Of a stretch of DNA of 64,000 nt, positions 44,135 through 53,365 are shown piece by piece (the stretch's first letter is position 1; the number at the start of each line of letters is the position of its first letter). The stretch covers positions 2,115,501-2,179,500 of the forward strand of contig NZ_JAOVZQ010000001.1 of NCBI RefSeq assembly GCF_026619435.1, given 5' to 3'. The notes under the pieces were generated by a model that was given only the letters and a program-made list of their open reading frames with translations, was not told where the DNA came from and made no database searches. Position numbers and translations under genes: made by a program. This stretch comes from Hoeflea ulvae (GTDB lineage: Bacteria; Pseudomonadota; Alphaproteobacteria; Rhizobiales; Rhizobiaceae).

Positions 44135-45517
44135 TCAGCCCTGTGCGGCCCGCTTCGGACGGGCCATCGGCGCAGGCTCCGCGGCCTGCCAGACATGGGC
44201 GGCAAAGGCATCGGCGGGCACCGGGCGGCCGAACAGATAGCCCTGGAACTCATGACAGCCGCAATCGAGCAGGAATGCGTGCTGCTCGGGGGACTCGATG
44301 CCTTCGGCCAGGACCACGAAGCCGAGATCAATGCCGAGCTGGATGATGCTGTTGACCAGGGCCGCGCCGCGGTCGTTCTCCAGCGATTCCTGTACGAAGC
44401 TGCGGTCGATCTTGAGCTGGTCCAGCGGCAACCGGCGCAGATAGCTCAGCGAGGAGTAGCCGGTGCCGAAATCATCCAGCGCGAAGCTGATGCCGGTGCT
44501 GCGCAGGCTTTCCATCCGGGCCACCGTCGCCGCCATATCGTCGATGAAGACGCTCTCGGTCAGTTCCAGTTGCAGCCGGGAGGGGGCGACCTGGTGGATC
44601 CGCAGCGTTTCCATGAGCGAGCTTTCGAAATCCGCCATCTGGAACTGGCTGGCGCTGACATTGACCGCGAGCGTCAGCCGGCTCAGCACCGGATCCTCGC
44701 TCCACTGCGCCAGCGTGCGGCAGGCCTCGTCGAGCACCCAGCCGCCCAGCAGCGGCATCAGACCGGCCTCTTCGGCCACCGGGATGAAACTGCCCGGCGG
44801 AACCTGGCCGCGTTGCGGATGCTCCCAGCGCAACAGCGCCTCGGCGCCGTGGATGGCGCCGGTGTCGTCGATCTGCGGCTGGAAATAGAGTTCCATCTCG
44901 TCATTGCCAACGGCGTTGCGCAATTCCAGCGCCAGTCCCTTGGGGCGGGTGATTTCGATCTGGATGGCATAGACGCCGCCGCACAACATCACCGTTGCCA
45001 GGATGGTGTTGATCCAGATGCCGCTTGCGCGAATCTCGTCGGTAATGGGCTGGGCGAAGGGAAAGCCGAAGGAGGTGCTCGCCAGCACGATGAAGGCCAG
45101 CAGACAGGCGGCGATGATCACCAGCTGCAATTCCGACTTGCGCCGCAGGTGGTTGATAAAGCCGAGCAGGGCGATATCGAGCAAATAGAGATGGGTGTTC
45201 CTCGGATAGGCGTCGGTTGGCGGATCGAACATCAGGCTGAAGCAGGTGATGAACACCAGCAACGAAACCTGGGTCACGATCAGGGCGGTGTTCAGCCGAC
45301 CCGATTCAAGCAGCCACCAGCCAACGGCCGCCACGACCACAAGCATCATGTCGGGGATGACGAAAATCCACAGCTGCTTCCATGCAAAGACGCCCGCCCA
45401 CAGCAGGCCTATCGCCATGATCAGGACGCAGGCAGATTGATAGGCGAAAATCAGCCGCTGTGACTGATTTTCGATCTGTGCTTCCTGCGCAGTGTTCTGA
45501 TGCGTTCCTGGCAACAT
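44135..45517 (-). CDS. Membrane-bound EAL-domain phosphodiesterase
   Basis: About 460 residues. Five to six membrane helices occupy roughly residues 20-195. The EAL domain (about 205-450) retains EALLRW, NVSASQF, LELTESVF, DDFGTGYSSLSYL, KIDRSFV and EGIE. These provide the metal and substrate ligands, so it should hydrolyse cyclic di-GMP. It complements the GGDEF protein at 28.2 kb. The longest reading starts with TTG at 45544; the ATG at 45517 has GAGAAG just upstream and is preferred. Confidence 0.9.
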   Translation of the reverse strand: MLPGTHQNTAQEAQIENQSQRLIFAYQSACVLIMAIGLLWAGVFAWKQLWIFVIPDMMLVVVAAVGWWLLESGRLNTALIVTQVSLLVFITCFSLMFDPPTDAYPRNTHLYLLDIALLGFINHLRRKSELQLVIIAACLLAFIVLASTSFGFPFAQPITDEIRASGIWINTILATVMLCGGVYAIQIEITRPKGLALELRNAVGNDEMELYFQPQIDDTGAIHGAEALLRWEHPQRGQVPPGSFIPVAEEAGLMPLLGGWVLDEACRTLAQWSEDPVLSRLTLAVNVSASQFQMADFESSLMETLRIHQVAPSRLQLELTESVFIDDMAATVARMESLRSTGISFALDDFGTGYSSLSYLRRLPLDQLKIDRSFVQESLENDRGAALVNSIIQLGIDLGFVVLAEGIESPEQHAFLLDCGCHEFQGYLFGRPVPADAFAAHVWQAAEPAPMARPKRAAQG

Positions 45518-45811
45518 CTTCTCACATGGTTGGTCACCGCTCAAAAGCGGAACCGGAGTCTTCCAGGGACTGGAATGACACGTCAGGCTTTAAGAAAAAA
45601 CACCGATACGGGTGTAAGAAATCACCGGTACGTTGTCTTGGTTGCAGTCGCCAGTGCCTGGTCCTGCTGCCAATGCCGCCGGGCGAATGGGGTTTGGCAG
45701 CCCGCGCAGGCAGCCGTCAGACCCGCACTTCCCCGTTGCGCAGGCTTCGCTCCGGCTCTATCGTCACCTCCCACGGTCGCGCTCCGCGGCTATTTTCGAG
45801 AAAGCTCCCCG

Positions 45812-46243
45812 ATGACGTTCGTCCGCCCTGCCGGCCTGGCCCTGTTGCTTGCCGCCGCTTCCGCCTGTGCCGTTTTGCCCGCCTTTGCCGACAGCCTCGC
45901 CGCCGTCTCCTCCACCGCCATGGCCATCACCGGTGATATCGAATTCGATGATTTCGAGATTGTCTTTGAAAACGGCGAGACGCTGGTTTTCGATGAACTG
46001 GTCGCAGACACATTCATCGTCGATGGCGAGGAGGTCGGCGCCTCGGTCTACAGCGTCCAGACACCGGCCGATCCGCTGCTCAACAATGACAACCTGCTTT
46101 GTGGCCAGGGCGACGTCACCTATGTGGCTGCCTGGGGCGACGCGTCCGACGACAGCCTGACCATCGTCGCCGTTTTCGACACCCAGGATGTGCCCGGCAG
46201 CAATGCCGACATGTGCGCCTCCTACACCTATGAGTACAAATGA
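45812..46243 (+). CDS. Secreted protein of unknown function
   Basis: About 143 residues. The signal peptide MTFVRPAGLALLLAAASACAV ends near AFA-DS. The mature part is acidic and beta-rich (IEFDDFEIVFENGETLVFDELVADTFIVDGEEV) with two cysteines (LLCGQGD, DMCASY) that could form a disulfide. No family is recognised. The ATG at 45812 is chosen because it begins the signal peptide; the upstream in-frame sequence looks non-coding. Confidence 0.65.
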   Translation: MTFVRPAGLALLLAAASACAVLPAFADSLAAVSSTAMAITGDIEFDDFEIVFENGETLVFDELVADTFIVDGEEVGASVYSVQTPADPLLNNDNLLCGQGDVTYVAAWGDASDDSLTIVAVFDTQDVPGSNADMCASYTYEYK

Positions 46244-46317
46244 GCCACGCCAGGGTCCGGCGCGGCGGCATCGTGCTATAGGGTGGCGCGACAAAAACAA
46301 AATCAACGGATAGTGCG

Positions 46318-46992
46318 ATGATACCCTGGATCCGGCTCGATGCCGTGACACTCGATGATGGCGTCGAACTGCGGCTGATGCGCCGCGGGACAGAATTCTC
46401 CATCATGCTCGGCGCCAACGAGCTGATGAACAGCCGCCTGAGCGGATCCGAGGAAGCGCTGGCCACTCTCGCGTCAGACCGGCTTGCCGGGCGGCCACGT
46501 CCGCGCATGCTGATCGGCGGCCTCGGCATGGGCTTTACCTTGCGCGCTGCGCTTAAAGCTCTGGGTGGGGAAGCCCGCATAACCGTCGCTGAACTTGTGC
46601 CACAGGTCATAGACTGGGCGGGCGGGCCGATGGCGCCGGTATTTGCTGGCTGTCTCGATGATCCGCGTGTTGCTCTGCATCAGGGCGATGTCGGCGAGCT
46701 GATCCGAGGCGGCGAGGGGGCCTGGGACGCCATCCTGCTCGATGTCGACAACGGCCCCGACGGGCTGACCCGGCAGGGCAATGACGCGCTTTATTCCGCC
46801 AGCGGTTTGGCGGCTGCCCACCGGGCATTGTCACCCGGCGGCGTCTTCTCTGTCTGGTCCTCGGCGCCCGACGCGGCCTTCACGCGACGGCTCAAACAGG
46901 CGGGTTTTACTGTTGAAGAGGTGCCGACCCGCGCCAGCATCAAAAAACGCGGCGCGCGGCACATGATCTGGGTTGCTGTCAAAGCGGGATGA
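46318..46992 (+). CDS. Spermidine synthase-like protein
   Basis: A 224-residue protein with a Rossmann methyltransferase-like fold: PRMLIGGLGMGFTLRAALKAL (nucleotide-binding loop), ITVAELVPQVIDWA, and DAILLDVDNGPDGLTRQGN. This matches the bacterial spermine/spermidine synthase-like family often annotated without a known substrate. Several polyamine-binding residues of true SpeE cannot be confirmed, so the reaction is not assigned. There is a 75-base gap from the secreted protein gene. Confidence 0.82.
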   Translation: MIPWIRLDAVTLDDGVELRLMRRGTEFSIMLGANELMNSRLSGSEEALATLASDRLAGRPRPRMLIGGLGMGFTLRAALKALGGEARITVAELVPQVIDWAGGPMAPVFAGCLDDPRVALHQGDVGELIRGGEGAWDAILLDVDNGPDGLTRQGNDALYSASGLAAAHRALSPGGVFSVWSSAPDAAFTRRLKQAGFTVEEVPTRASIKKRGARHMIWVAVKAG

Positions 46993-47056
46993 CAACCCGG
47001 CGTGCCCGCCGCGCTGATCTCGCATTTCCGCAATGGCTCGGCTAATCTCGGTCTGT

Positions 47057-47737
47057 ATGAGGGAGGGCATCGTGCGGTCATTTGACGAGATTTACGAGAT
47101 TGCGGCGGCGCGCAAGGGCGGCGCCGAGGCGCTTGAAGCCCAGTTGAGCACGCCCAAATCCGCCGCGGAGCTGGCCGCCATCCCGGACGACCGCTGGCTT
47201 GCGGCAATGACCAGAGGCGTGTTTCAGGCCGGCTTCAACTGGAAGGTCGTCGAAAACATGTGGCCCGGCTTCGAGGCGGCGTTTGACGGCTTCGATATCG
47301 GCCGCTGCGCCATGCTCAATGACGAGGATTTCGACCGGCTGGTATCCGATACCCGCATCATCCGCCACGGCGCCAAGATCAAGTCGGTGCAGCAAAACGC
47401 TGTGTTCGTGCGCGAGCTTGCGGCGCAGTCGGGCAGTGCCGGCAAGGCCTTCGCCGACTGGCCCTCGACCGATTTCATCGGGCTGATGGAACTGCTCAGG
47501 AAACGTGGCAGCCGGCTCGGCGGCGCCACCGGGCCCTATTGCCTGCGCGCGATGGGCAAGGACAGTTTCATCCTGTCGCAAAGCGTCACCGGCCGGCTGA
47601 TCGCCGAAGGCGTCGTCGACAGGCAGCCGTCTTCGAAAAAGGCCTTGGCTGACGTCCAGTCTGCGTTCAATATCTGGATGCAGCAATCCGGCCGCTCGCT
47701 GACCGAAATCAGCCGCGTGCTGGCCATGAGCCTTTGA
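47057..47737 (+). CDS. DNA-3-methyladenine glycosylase I-like protein
   Basis: About 226 residues of the TagI/HhH-GPD superfamily. Visible segments are FDEIYEIAAARKGG, MTRGVFQAGFNWKVVENMWPGFEAAFDGF, and NDEDFDRLVSDTRIIRHGAKIKSVQQNA. It should remove 3-methyladenine from DNA; some family residues differ from E. coli Tag, so substrate range is uncertain. The ATG at 47057 is used, but GTG at 47072, five bases after GGGAGG, is a strong alternative start. Confidence 0.85.
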   Translation: MREGIVRSFDEIYEIAAARKGGAEALEAQLSTPKSAAELAAIPDDRWLAAMTRGVFQAGFNWKVVENMWPGFEAAFDGFDIGRCAMLNDEDFDRLVSDTRIIRHGAKIKSVQQNAVFVRELAAQSGSAGKAFADWPSTDFIGLMELLRKRGSRLGGATGPYCLRAMGKDSFILSQSVTGRLIAEGVVDRQPSSKKALADVQSAFNIWMQQSGRSLTEISRVLAMSL

Positions 47738-47768
47738 ACATAATGGTCGGAAACGGAAAGGAAATCCG

Positions 47769-48401
47769 ATGGACTGGACCCTTGCCTTTGTCAGCGTCTT
47801 TGCGATTTTCATTCCGGCGCTGATGCTGCCGGGCCCTGATTTCATCGGCGTCGTGCGCTCGGCGATGGCGCGGGGCACGCGCGCCGGTCTGATGACCACG
47901 CTCGGCGTGACCATCGGGCTCGGGCTCTATGCCGGGCTCTCCCTGATCGGGCTGTCGGCGATCTTGCTGGAATATCAATGGCTTGCCTGGACGGTGCGGA
48001 TCTGTGGCGGGCTCTATCTGGCCTATCTCGGTGTCAGGCTGCTGATGACCAGGCCCGCAGCCATCGACCTGGATGGCGGCGATCATCCTGGCTCCGGCAA
48101 CCCGCTGGTCTTCGGCTTTCTGGTGACGCTGACCAATCCCAAGGCGATCGTGCTGTTTACCAGCGTCTTTGCCACCGCGGTCACCGACGCCATGCCGCTC
48201 TGGGTGATGGCGGCGATGGTCGGGCTGGTGATGGCAAGTGCAGCCCTCTGGTACACGCTGGTGACGCTGTTCATGTCGTCGCGCCCGGTGATCGCCCGGT
48301 TCGAAAACGCCCAGCACTGGATCGAACGCGCCGCCGGGGCCTGTTTCATCGCCATTGGGGCAAAGATACTCGCCGACAGCCGCAATCCGCTGACGCCGTA
48401 A
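47769..48401 (+). CDS. LysE/RhtB-family exporter
   Basis: A 210-residue transporter with about six helices. The family hallmark LMLPGPDFIGVVRSAMARGTRAGLMTTLGV and the TNPKAIVLFTSVFAT segment are present. It exports amino acids or similar metabolites; the substrate is unknown. It lies 31 bases after the glycosylase gene. It is a second, clearly different paralogue of the LysE-type gene at 34.8 kb. Confidence 0.9.
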   Translation: MDWTLAFVSVFAIFIPALMLPGPDFIGVVRSAMARGTRAGLMTTLGVTIGLGLYAGLSLIGLSAILLEYQWLAWTVRICGGLYLAYLGVRLLMTRPAAIDLDGGDHPGSGNPLVFGFLVTLTNPKAIVLFTSVFATAVTDAMPLWVMAAMVGLVMASAALWYTLVTLFMSSRPVIARFENAQHWIERAAGACFIAIGAKILADSRNPLTP

Positions 48402-48414
48402 ATTCCGGGACCGG

Positions 48415-48984
48415 TCACGACAGTTCTGTTCGCGTCCAGCTCCCGTCGTTCAGTGCAAACAGATAGGGCGTGGCGTGGCTGCTCTTGAACCAGCACCCGC
48501 ACAAGTGCTCCGAGATCGCCTGAAGCACGGCGTCATGGCCGACGAGAACGGTGAGAGCCTCGGTGCGCGGCAGCAACAACCCGTTGAGCGCGGCCAGCGC
48601 ACGGGCGCGCACCTCCGCCCATTGCTCGCCATCCGCGGGCAGGATCCCGGCCAGTTGCTCAAGCCGGGTGATGTCGTAGCGGATCATGGCCTCGCGGATC
48701 GACTGCCCCTCCAGTGAGCCGAAATCGCACTCGATCAGATTGTCGTCGGTCTCAGTCGTCCGGTTTGCGGCCCTTGCGATGATCGCGGCCGTGTCGATCG
48801 CCCGCGACAGCGGGCTGCTGACAATCCTGCCGATGCGCAAAGATCTGAGGCTCTGGGCCGCGCGGTGAGCCTGGCGCACACCGTTGGCATTGAGCGCGAT
48901 GTCGGTGCGGCCCTGAAACAGCCCCGATGCATTCCAGTCGGTTTCGCCGTGCCGCACGAAGATGAAGTCGGAGGGGGTGTTCAT
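48415..48984 (-). CDS. Histidine phosphatase-family protein
   Basis: A 189-residue member of the phosphoglycerate mutase-like superfamily. The catalytic RHG motif is FVRHGETDWN near the N-terminus, with SSPLSRAIDTAAII, the acid/base region LIECDFGSLEGQS, and the second His in VLVGHDAVLQAI. It hydrolyses a phosphoester of unknown identity. Its ATG overlaps the HD-domain gene stop (ATGA), placing it last in an alkB-led operon. Confidence 0.9.
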   Translation of the reverse strand: MNTPSDFIFVRHGETDWNASGLFQGRTDIALNANGVRQAHRAAQSLRSLRIGRIVSSPLSRAIDTAAIIARAANRTTETDDNLIECDFGSLEGQSIREAMIRYDITRLEQLAGILPADGEQWAEVRARALAALNGLLLPRTEALTVLVGHDAVLQAISEHLCGCWFKSSHATPYLFALNDGSWTRTELS

Positions 48985-49586
48985 CGGTCTCCTGGTCCGG
49001 TCCAGCCGCGGTCGAGCCTGCGGGTGCGGTCATCGACCTGCGCCCGGATCGCCGCAAGCAGCGGATGGCGGTTGGTGGCGGGCAGCCCGTAGTTCAGATT
49101 GAAGCGATAATCGAAATCATCCGGGTTCTTGCCGGTCGAGTGGGTCAGCATTGTTTCGATCTTGTCAAACCCCTTGGCCAGCACCGCTTCGGGCGTCCTG
49201 GCTTCGGCATATTCGTCCCAGAGCCCGACAATCTCGGCTCTCAGATCACCGGGCAGGGGCGCGCACAAGGTGACAAGATCGGCACGCTCGCGCGCGGCCC
49301 GGTCGTCCCCGGCGCGCTGGTCGATCGCCGGAACGTCGCCGGAAATCGCCTCGCCGAGATCGTGGACGATGCAGATCTTGATCAGCCGCATGAGGTCGAC
49401 GTCCTCCAGCGCGTCGCCAAACAGAATGACCAGCAGGCAAAGCCGCCAGCTGTGCTCGGCGGTGCTTTCCTGCCGGCCCTCGGGCGTGCGCCCGCTGCGC
49501 AGCGTGTCCTTGAGCCGGTTGGTCTCATCGAGAAAACGCAGCACCGCGGCGATCCGCTCCGGGGAGGGAAGCGCTGGGCCGGTCAT
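48981..49586 (-). CDS. HD-domain phosphohydrolase (YfbR/HDDC2-like)
   Basis: About 201 residues. The metal-binding HD pattern is STAEHSWRLCLLVILF...IKICIVHDLGEAISGD with a later Asp in FDKIETMLTH. The family includes 5'-deoxynucleotidases. Its start at 49586 overlaps the alkB stop, and its stop overlaps the phosphatase start, so three genes are translationally coupled. A longer reading from 49601 adds five residues. Confidence 0.88.
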   Translation of the reverse strand: MTGPALPSPERIAAVLRFLDETNRLKDTLRSGRTPEGRQESTAEHSWRLCLLVILFGDALEDVDLMRLIKICIVHDLGEAISGDVPAIDQRAGDDRAARERADLVTLCAPLPGDLRAEIVGLWDEYAEARTPEAVLAKGFDKIETMLTHSTGKNPDDFDYRFNLNYGLPATNRHPLLAAIRAQVDDRTRRLDRGWTGPGDR

Positions 49587-50755
49587 TCGGCCCGGCTCCA
49601 TCTGGCCCGGTACTCCGCTGCGCGTTCAGGGTCGAGATTGGTCTTGTCGAGATTGCCGCCGGCCCAGGCCATCACCTTCGGATCCATCACCCGGAACCAC
49701 AGCGGCGGAATGGCTGCCAGCAGAAAGGTGCCGGGATAGCCCGACGGCAGTGTCGGCAGTTCCTCGAACGAGCGCAGCGCCTGATAGGGCCGCAACGGGT
49801 TGGCGTGGTGATCGGAATGGCGCTGCAGGTGAAACAGCATCAGATTGGTGATGATATGGTTGGTGTTCCATGAATGCCGCGGCTCGCATGCGCCATAGCG
49901 CCCGTCGGGCTTGAGGTCGCGCTTGAGCCCGTAATGCTCGATGTAATTGGCAACGGTGAGGTGAAACCAGCCAATCAGATTGTGCAGCAGCAGGAACGGC
50001 ACCATGGTCCAGCCGAAGGCGGCGATCAGTGCCAGATCGGCCGAAAGCGTGATCGCGTAGCATTGCAGGATGTCATTGCGCCAATGCCAGAAACCCAGGC
50101 CCTTGCGGGCGAGACGTGCCCGCTCCATCTGCCAGCCGCGCACCGCGGTGCCGGGGATCTCGCGCAGGGAAAACCGCCACAGGCTTTCGCCGAGCCGGGC
50201 CGAGGCCGGGTCGTCCGGAGTTGCCACATGCACATGGTGGCCGCGATTGTGCTCGATGCAGAAATGCCCGTAGCCGGAGCAGGCATTGGCAAATTTTGCG
50301 CCCCATTGATCCAGCCGCGATGTCTTGTGCCCGAGCTCATGCCCGATGGTGATCGCCGTTCCCGAACTGACCCCGGCGCCCACGCACAGCCCCAGCCAGG
50401 CCAGCAGCGGCGTGCCGGGTTGCCCGGCGGCAATGGCGCAGGCCAGCAGCGAGAACCAGAACACCGGCACCGACAAAAACAGCAGCACCCGGTAGAACGG
50501 GTCGGCGGCCATGGCCTCGACCACATCTTCGGGCGGATTGTTGGGATCGACGCCCACCAGATGGTCGGCGCCGACATAGACGCCGTAATAGAACACGATC
50601 GGTGCCAGAACCCACCAGGGATTGCCGCTCGCCAGATAGGCCACGGCGCCCAGCCCCGGCAGTGATGGCGACAGCACCGACAGGATCCACAGCCAGCGCT
50701 TGGTATCGCGGTATTCGACGCGGTCGCCATTCCTGGCGGTGCTGATGAAGATCAT
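49583..50755 (-). CDS. alkB: Alkane 1-monooxygenase (AlkB-type)
   Basis: A 390-residue integral-membrane di-iron hydroxylase. Histidine boxes are HELGH, EHNRGHH and LQRHSDHH, plus the NYIEHYGL motif that separates alkane hydroxylases from related desaturases. About six helices surround them. It oxidises terminal alkane carbons using electrons from rubredoxin. No rubredoxin or rubredoxin reductase gene is in the window. The ATG at 50755 follows AGGGAG; the upstream in-frame extension is not conserved in style. Confidence 0.93.
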   Translation of the reverse strand: MIFISTARNGDRVEYRDTKRWLWILSVLSPSLPGLGAVAYLASGNPWWVLAPIVFYYGVYVGADHLVGVDPNNPPEDVVEAMAADPFYRVLLFLSVPVFWFSLLACAIAAGQPGTPLLAWLGLCVGAGVSSGTAITIGHELGHKTSRLDQWGAKFANACSGYGHFCIEHNRGHHVHVATPDDPASARLGESLWRFSLREIPGTAVRGWQMERARLARKGLGFWHWRNDILQCYAITLSADLALIAAFGWTMVPFLLLHNLIGWFHLTVANYIEHYGLKRDLKPDGRYGACEPRHSWNTNHIITNLMLFHLQRHSDHHANPLRPYQALRSFEELPTLPSGYPGTFLLAAIPPLWFRVMDPKVMAWAGGNLDKTNLDPERAAEYRARWSRAE

Positions 50756-51013
50756 CGCAAAACTCCCTGGCGCGTCCGGCGGCTGCGGCGGTTCGCCACA
50801 GCCGGCCGCGCCTCGGCCGATGGTAGGGCGACGGGCTGCCGCGGGCAAGCTTGCACATCACCAGGCGGCCTTGGGACCAGGAGCCTGCCGCGCGCCCGCC
50901 TGCTCTGGCCGGGTGCACCTTATTGGCACACCGCTGTGCAAGGGCGGAATGATCACTTTTTTAAGAGAGTTCGGGCATGATCCGCTCAATCGATCTGCAC
51001 AAGGAAAATCCGC

Positions 51014-51289
51014 ATGCGCACCCTGTCCGCAATTGCTGTCTTGATGACTGCCACACTGCTGGCCGCGCCGGCCCAGGCGCTCGATGTCAACCATCTGCTC
51101 AACCGGGCCTTCGGAACCTCGGATCTGGAGAAGCTCGGTGTCCCGATCTTCGTGCTGCTTGGCGTGATCACCGTGCTGTTTTTCTGGGTCGCGACCCGGA
51201 TCGGCAAGAAGCGGCAACGCCGGATGATCGAATCCTATGATGCCGAGATGAAGGATTACTCGTCGCGCCTGCGGCGCGGCAGGTCCTGA
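51014..51289 (+). CDS. Small secreted/membrane protein of unknown function
   Basis: A 91-residue protein. A signal peptide (MRTLSAIAVLMTATLLAAPAQA) is followed by a short extracytoplasmic stretch, one membrane helix (VPIFVLLGVITVLFFWVAT) and a basic tail (GKKRQRRM). No family is recognised. It stands alone between alkB (divergent) and pdxJ, with AAGGAAAA upstream of the ATG at 51014. Confidence 0.7.
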   Translation: MRTLSAIAVLMTATLLAAPAQALDVNHLLNRAFGTSDLEKLGVPIFVLLGVITVLFFWVATRIGKKRQRRMIESYDAEMKDYSSRLRRGRS

Positions 51290-51481
51290 CCTGATCGCGG
51301 CCTCAGCGCCGCATCGGTAGACTGTCATCCCGGCGCCGCCCACTCTGGCGGTCTTGACCGGCATTCATTCAAATCCGGAATGCCGGCTTTCGCGAAATTC
51401 ATTTCACATCGCCGGTCAATGCTTTAGGGAAATATGAGGGGCCGATGGCCCTTTATCGTTGTCCTTGATCATGAGGCCGTC

Positions 51482-52225
51482 ATGCCCGCCCAGCTTTCCG
51501 TCAATCTCAATGCCGTCGCCATGCTGCGCAACCGCCGTGATCTGCCCTGGCCGAGCGTCACTGGTTTGGGCCGCATTGCGCTGCAAAACGGCGCCCATGG
51601 ATTGACGGTTCATCCGCGGCCCGACCAGCGCCACATCCGCTTTTCCGACCTTCCCGGCATCCGCGCGCTGATCGATGATGAATTCCCGCATGCCGAATTC
51701 AACATCGAGGGCTATCCCACCGACGAGTTTTTAGAGCTTGTCGAGGCCAATGAGCCCGAACAGGTGACATTGGTGCCCGACGATCCGTCGCAGGCAACCT
51801 CCGATCATGGCTGGGATTTTCAGGGCAAGGGCAATTTTTTGCGCGCCGTGGTGCAGCGGCTGAAGAAGAACGGCGCCCGTGTCTCGCTGTTTTGCGATCC
51901 CGACGCCAGCCGCGCCAGCCTTGAAGCCGCCGGGGCCACCGGCGCCGACCGGGTGGAATTCTACACCGGCCCCTATGGCGGCACCCATGATGATCCGGCC
52001 CGCGCTGCCGAAGAACTCGAAAAGCTTGCAACAGCCGGCAGGATCGCCGCCGAACTCGGCCTCGGCGTCAATGCCGGCCATGATCTGACCGTCGAGAACC
52101 TGCCGGGCCTCGCCCGCGCCATTCCCGGCCTGCTCGAAGTCTCCATCGGCCACGGCCTGATTGCCGATGCCATCGAACACGGCATGGCCGAAACCGTCCG
52201 CCGCTTCGTCAAGGCCTGCGCGTGA
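51482..52225 (+). CDS. pdxJ: Pyridoxine 5'-phosphate synthase
   Basis: A 247-residue PdxJ beginning [19 protein letters not shown]. Conserved motifs are [50 protein letters not shown] and LGVNAGHDL. It condenses 1-deoxyxylulose 5-phosphate with 3-amino-2-oxopropyl phosphate, forming the vitamin B6 ring. It is a TIM barrel acting as an octamer. The ATG at 51482 gives the standard length; the 16-residue upstream extension is not family-like. Confidence 0.95.
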   Translation: MPAQLSVNLNAVAMLRNRRDLPWPSVTGLGRIALQNGAHGLTVHPRPDQRHIRFSDLPGIRALIDDEFPHAEFNIEGYPTDEFLELVEANEPEQVTLVPDDPSQATSDHGWDFQGKGNFLRAVVQRLKKNGARVSLFCDPDASRASLEAAGATGADRVEFYTGPYGGTHDDPARAAEELEKLATAGRIAAELGLGVNAGHDLTVENLPGLARAIPGLLEVSIGHGLIADAIEHGMAETVRRFVKACA

Positions 52226-52242
52226 AGCTTCGCCCGGCCTGA

Positions 52243-52273
52243 CTTCCCTCCATCCGCCACGGACGGAGGGAAG
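52243..52273. terminator. Hairpin between pdxJ and the QorB-like gene
   Basis: CTTCCCTCC (52243-52251) pairs with GGAGGGAAG (52265-52273), extended inward by TCCG/CGGA. It lies between convergent genes but has no strong T-run. Confidence 0.6.
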
Positions 52274-52328
52274 CCGCTGCCATGGCCGGAGATCAAAGCC
52301 ATGACATGGGTGGTTCGGCGGCCTGGCG

Positions 52329-53216
52329 TCAGCCCAGCAGCGCCGCCTTGCTGGCGTCGAGGAAATCCTTCATCGAAACAGGCTTGGCGCCCGAAAGCGT
52401 GGCGGCATCTTCGGTGACGATGTCGATCTTGCCTGCGCGCGTATTGGCGTCGAAGGAGACGAAGGTCGGGACATAGGGGGCGGGAACACCGGCGGCTTCC
52501 ATGCCCTGCGCCAGTTGCTCGTCGGTGACATGAACAACCGCCAGCGGCTTGCCGGCGACCATTGAAACCAGTTCGGCAATCTCGTCTGTAGTGTAGGCAA
52601 CCGGACCGGTCAGCGTGTAGGTGGCGCTGCCGGTTGCGGGACTGGCGAGGCTCGCCGCGATTGCCCGGGCCACGTCGTCGCGGGCGATATGGGCAAGCTT
52701 GCCGGTCCCGGCCGAGCTGTACCACTGGCCGCTGGCCACGGCATGCGGCAGCGACATCAGCAGGTTCTCCATGTACCAGGAATTGCGGAAGATCGTGTGG
52801 CTTAGACCGGTGGCCCTGATCGCGTCCTCGGTGCCCTTGTGGTCTGGCGCAAACAGCACCTTGCTGTCATCCGGGTTCGGCATCGATGTGTAGAGGATAT
52901 GCCTGACCCCGGCGGCCTTGGCAGCGGCCACGGCGGCCTGATGCTGGCGCAGCCGCCTGTCGGTTCCGTCGAGCACGTCTGTGGAAATGATCAGCAATTG
53001 ATCCACCCCGGCGAAGCTCGCCTGCAGCCCGTCCGCATCCTCGAAATCCACCTTGCGGGTCTCGACGCCGCGCGCAGCCAACTCGGCCAGTCTGGCGGTG
53101 TCGCGCGATCCGGCGATGATCGAGGAGGCAGGCACGTGATAGGTATCGAGCAGGTGATGCATCACGCGTGTGCCGAGCTTGCCCGAAGCACCCGTAACCA
53201 GAATTGTGTCAGCCAT
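52329..53216 (-). CDS. QorB-like NAD(P)H-dependent quinone reductase (NmrA family)
   Basis: A 295-residue extended-Rossmann protein. The dinucleotide site is ILVTGASGKLGTRVMHHLL. Other matching parts are VDQLLIISTDVLDG, HQAAVAAAKAAGVRHILYTSM, and FRNSWYMENLL. The layout follows E. coli QorB (YtfG), which reduces quinones with NADPH. The HxlR gene divergent from it matches the E. coli ytfG/ytfH pairing. Function is inferred from family and context. Confidence 0.87.
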   Translation of the reverse strand: MADTILVTGASGKLGTRVMHHLLDTYHVPASSIIAGSRDTARLAELAARGVETRKVDFEDADGLQASFAGVDQLLIISTDVLDGTDRRLRQHQAAVAAAKAAGVRHILYTSMPNPDDSKVLFAPDHKGTEDAIRATGLSHTIFRNSWYMENLLMSLPHAVASGQWYSSAGTGKLAHIARDDVARAIAASLASPATGSATYTLTGPVAYTTDEIAELVSMVAGKPLAVVHVTDEQLAQGMEAAGVPAPYVPTFVSFDANTRAGKIDIVTEDAATLSGAKPVSMKDFLDASKAALLG

Positions 53217-53272
53217 GTCATTGTCCTTTCAGGGGCGAGGCGCCCGGTTAGGCGCATCGGAAATGAGTGTTG

Positions 53273-53287
53273 CTCTCATATTGAGAG
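53273..53287. promoter_or_regulatory. HxlR operator candidate of the QorB/HxlR pair
   Basis: The perfect inverted repeat CTCTCA-TAT-TGAGAG lies in the 149-base gap between the divergent qorB-like and HxlR genes. It differs from the GGTAT-type sites of the other HxlR pair, as expected for a separate regulator. Confidence 0.6.
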
Positions 53288-53365
53288 TTAATGCATCTAT
53301 GCTATGTTGCGAGATCCCGAAAGAAGGCAGTTTCGCCGCCAATGGTTACCTGGAAGGAACCACCC

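Noticed and set aside
44105..45463. Plus-strand 452-aa frame opposite the EAL gene
   Set aside because: No domains; the minus-strand EAL motifs are complete.
51325..51400. GCCGGCATTC/GAATGCCGGT-like palindrome upstream of pdxJ as a regulatory RNA
   Set aside because: Looks like another short intergenic repeat; no riboswitch-like conserved core could be recognised.
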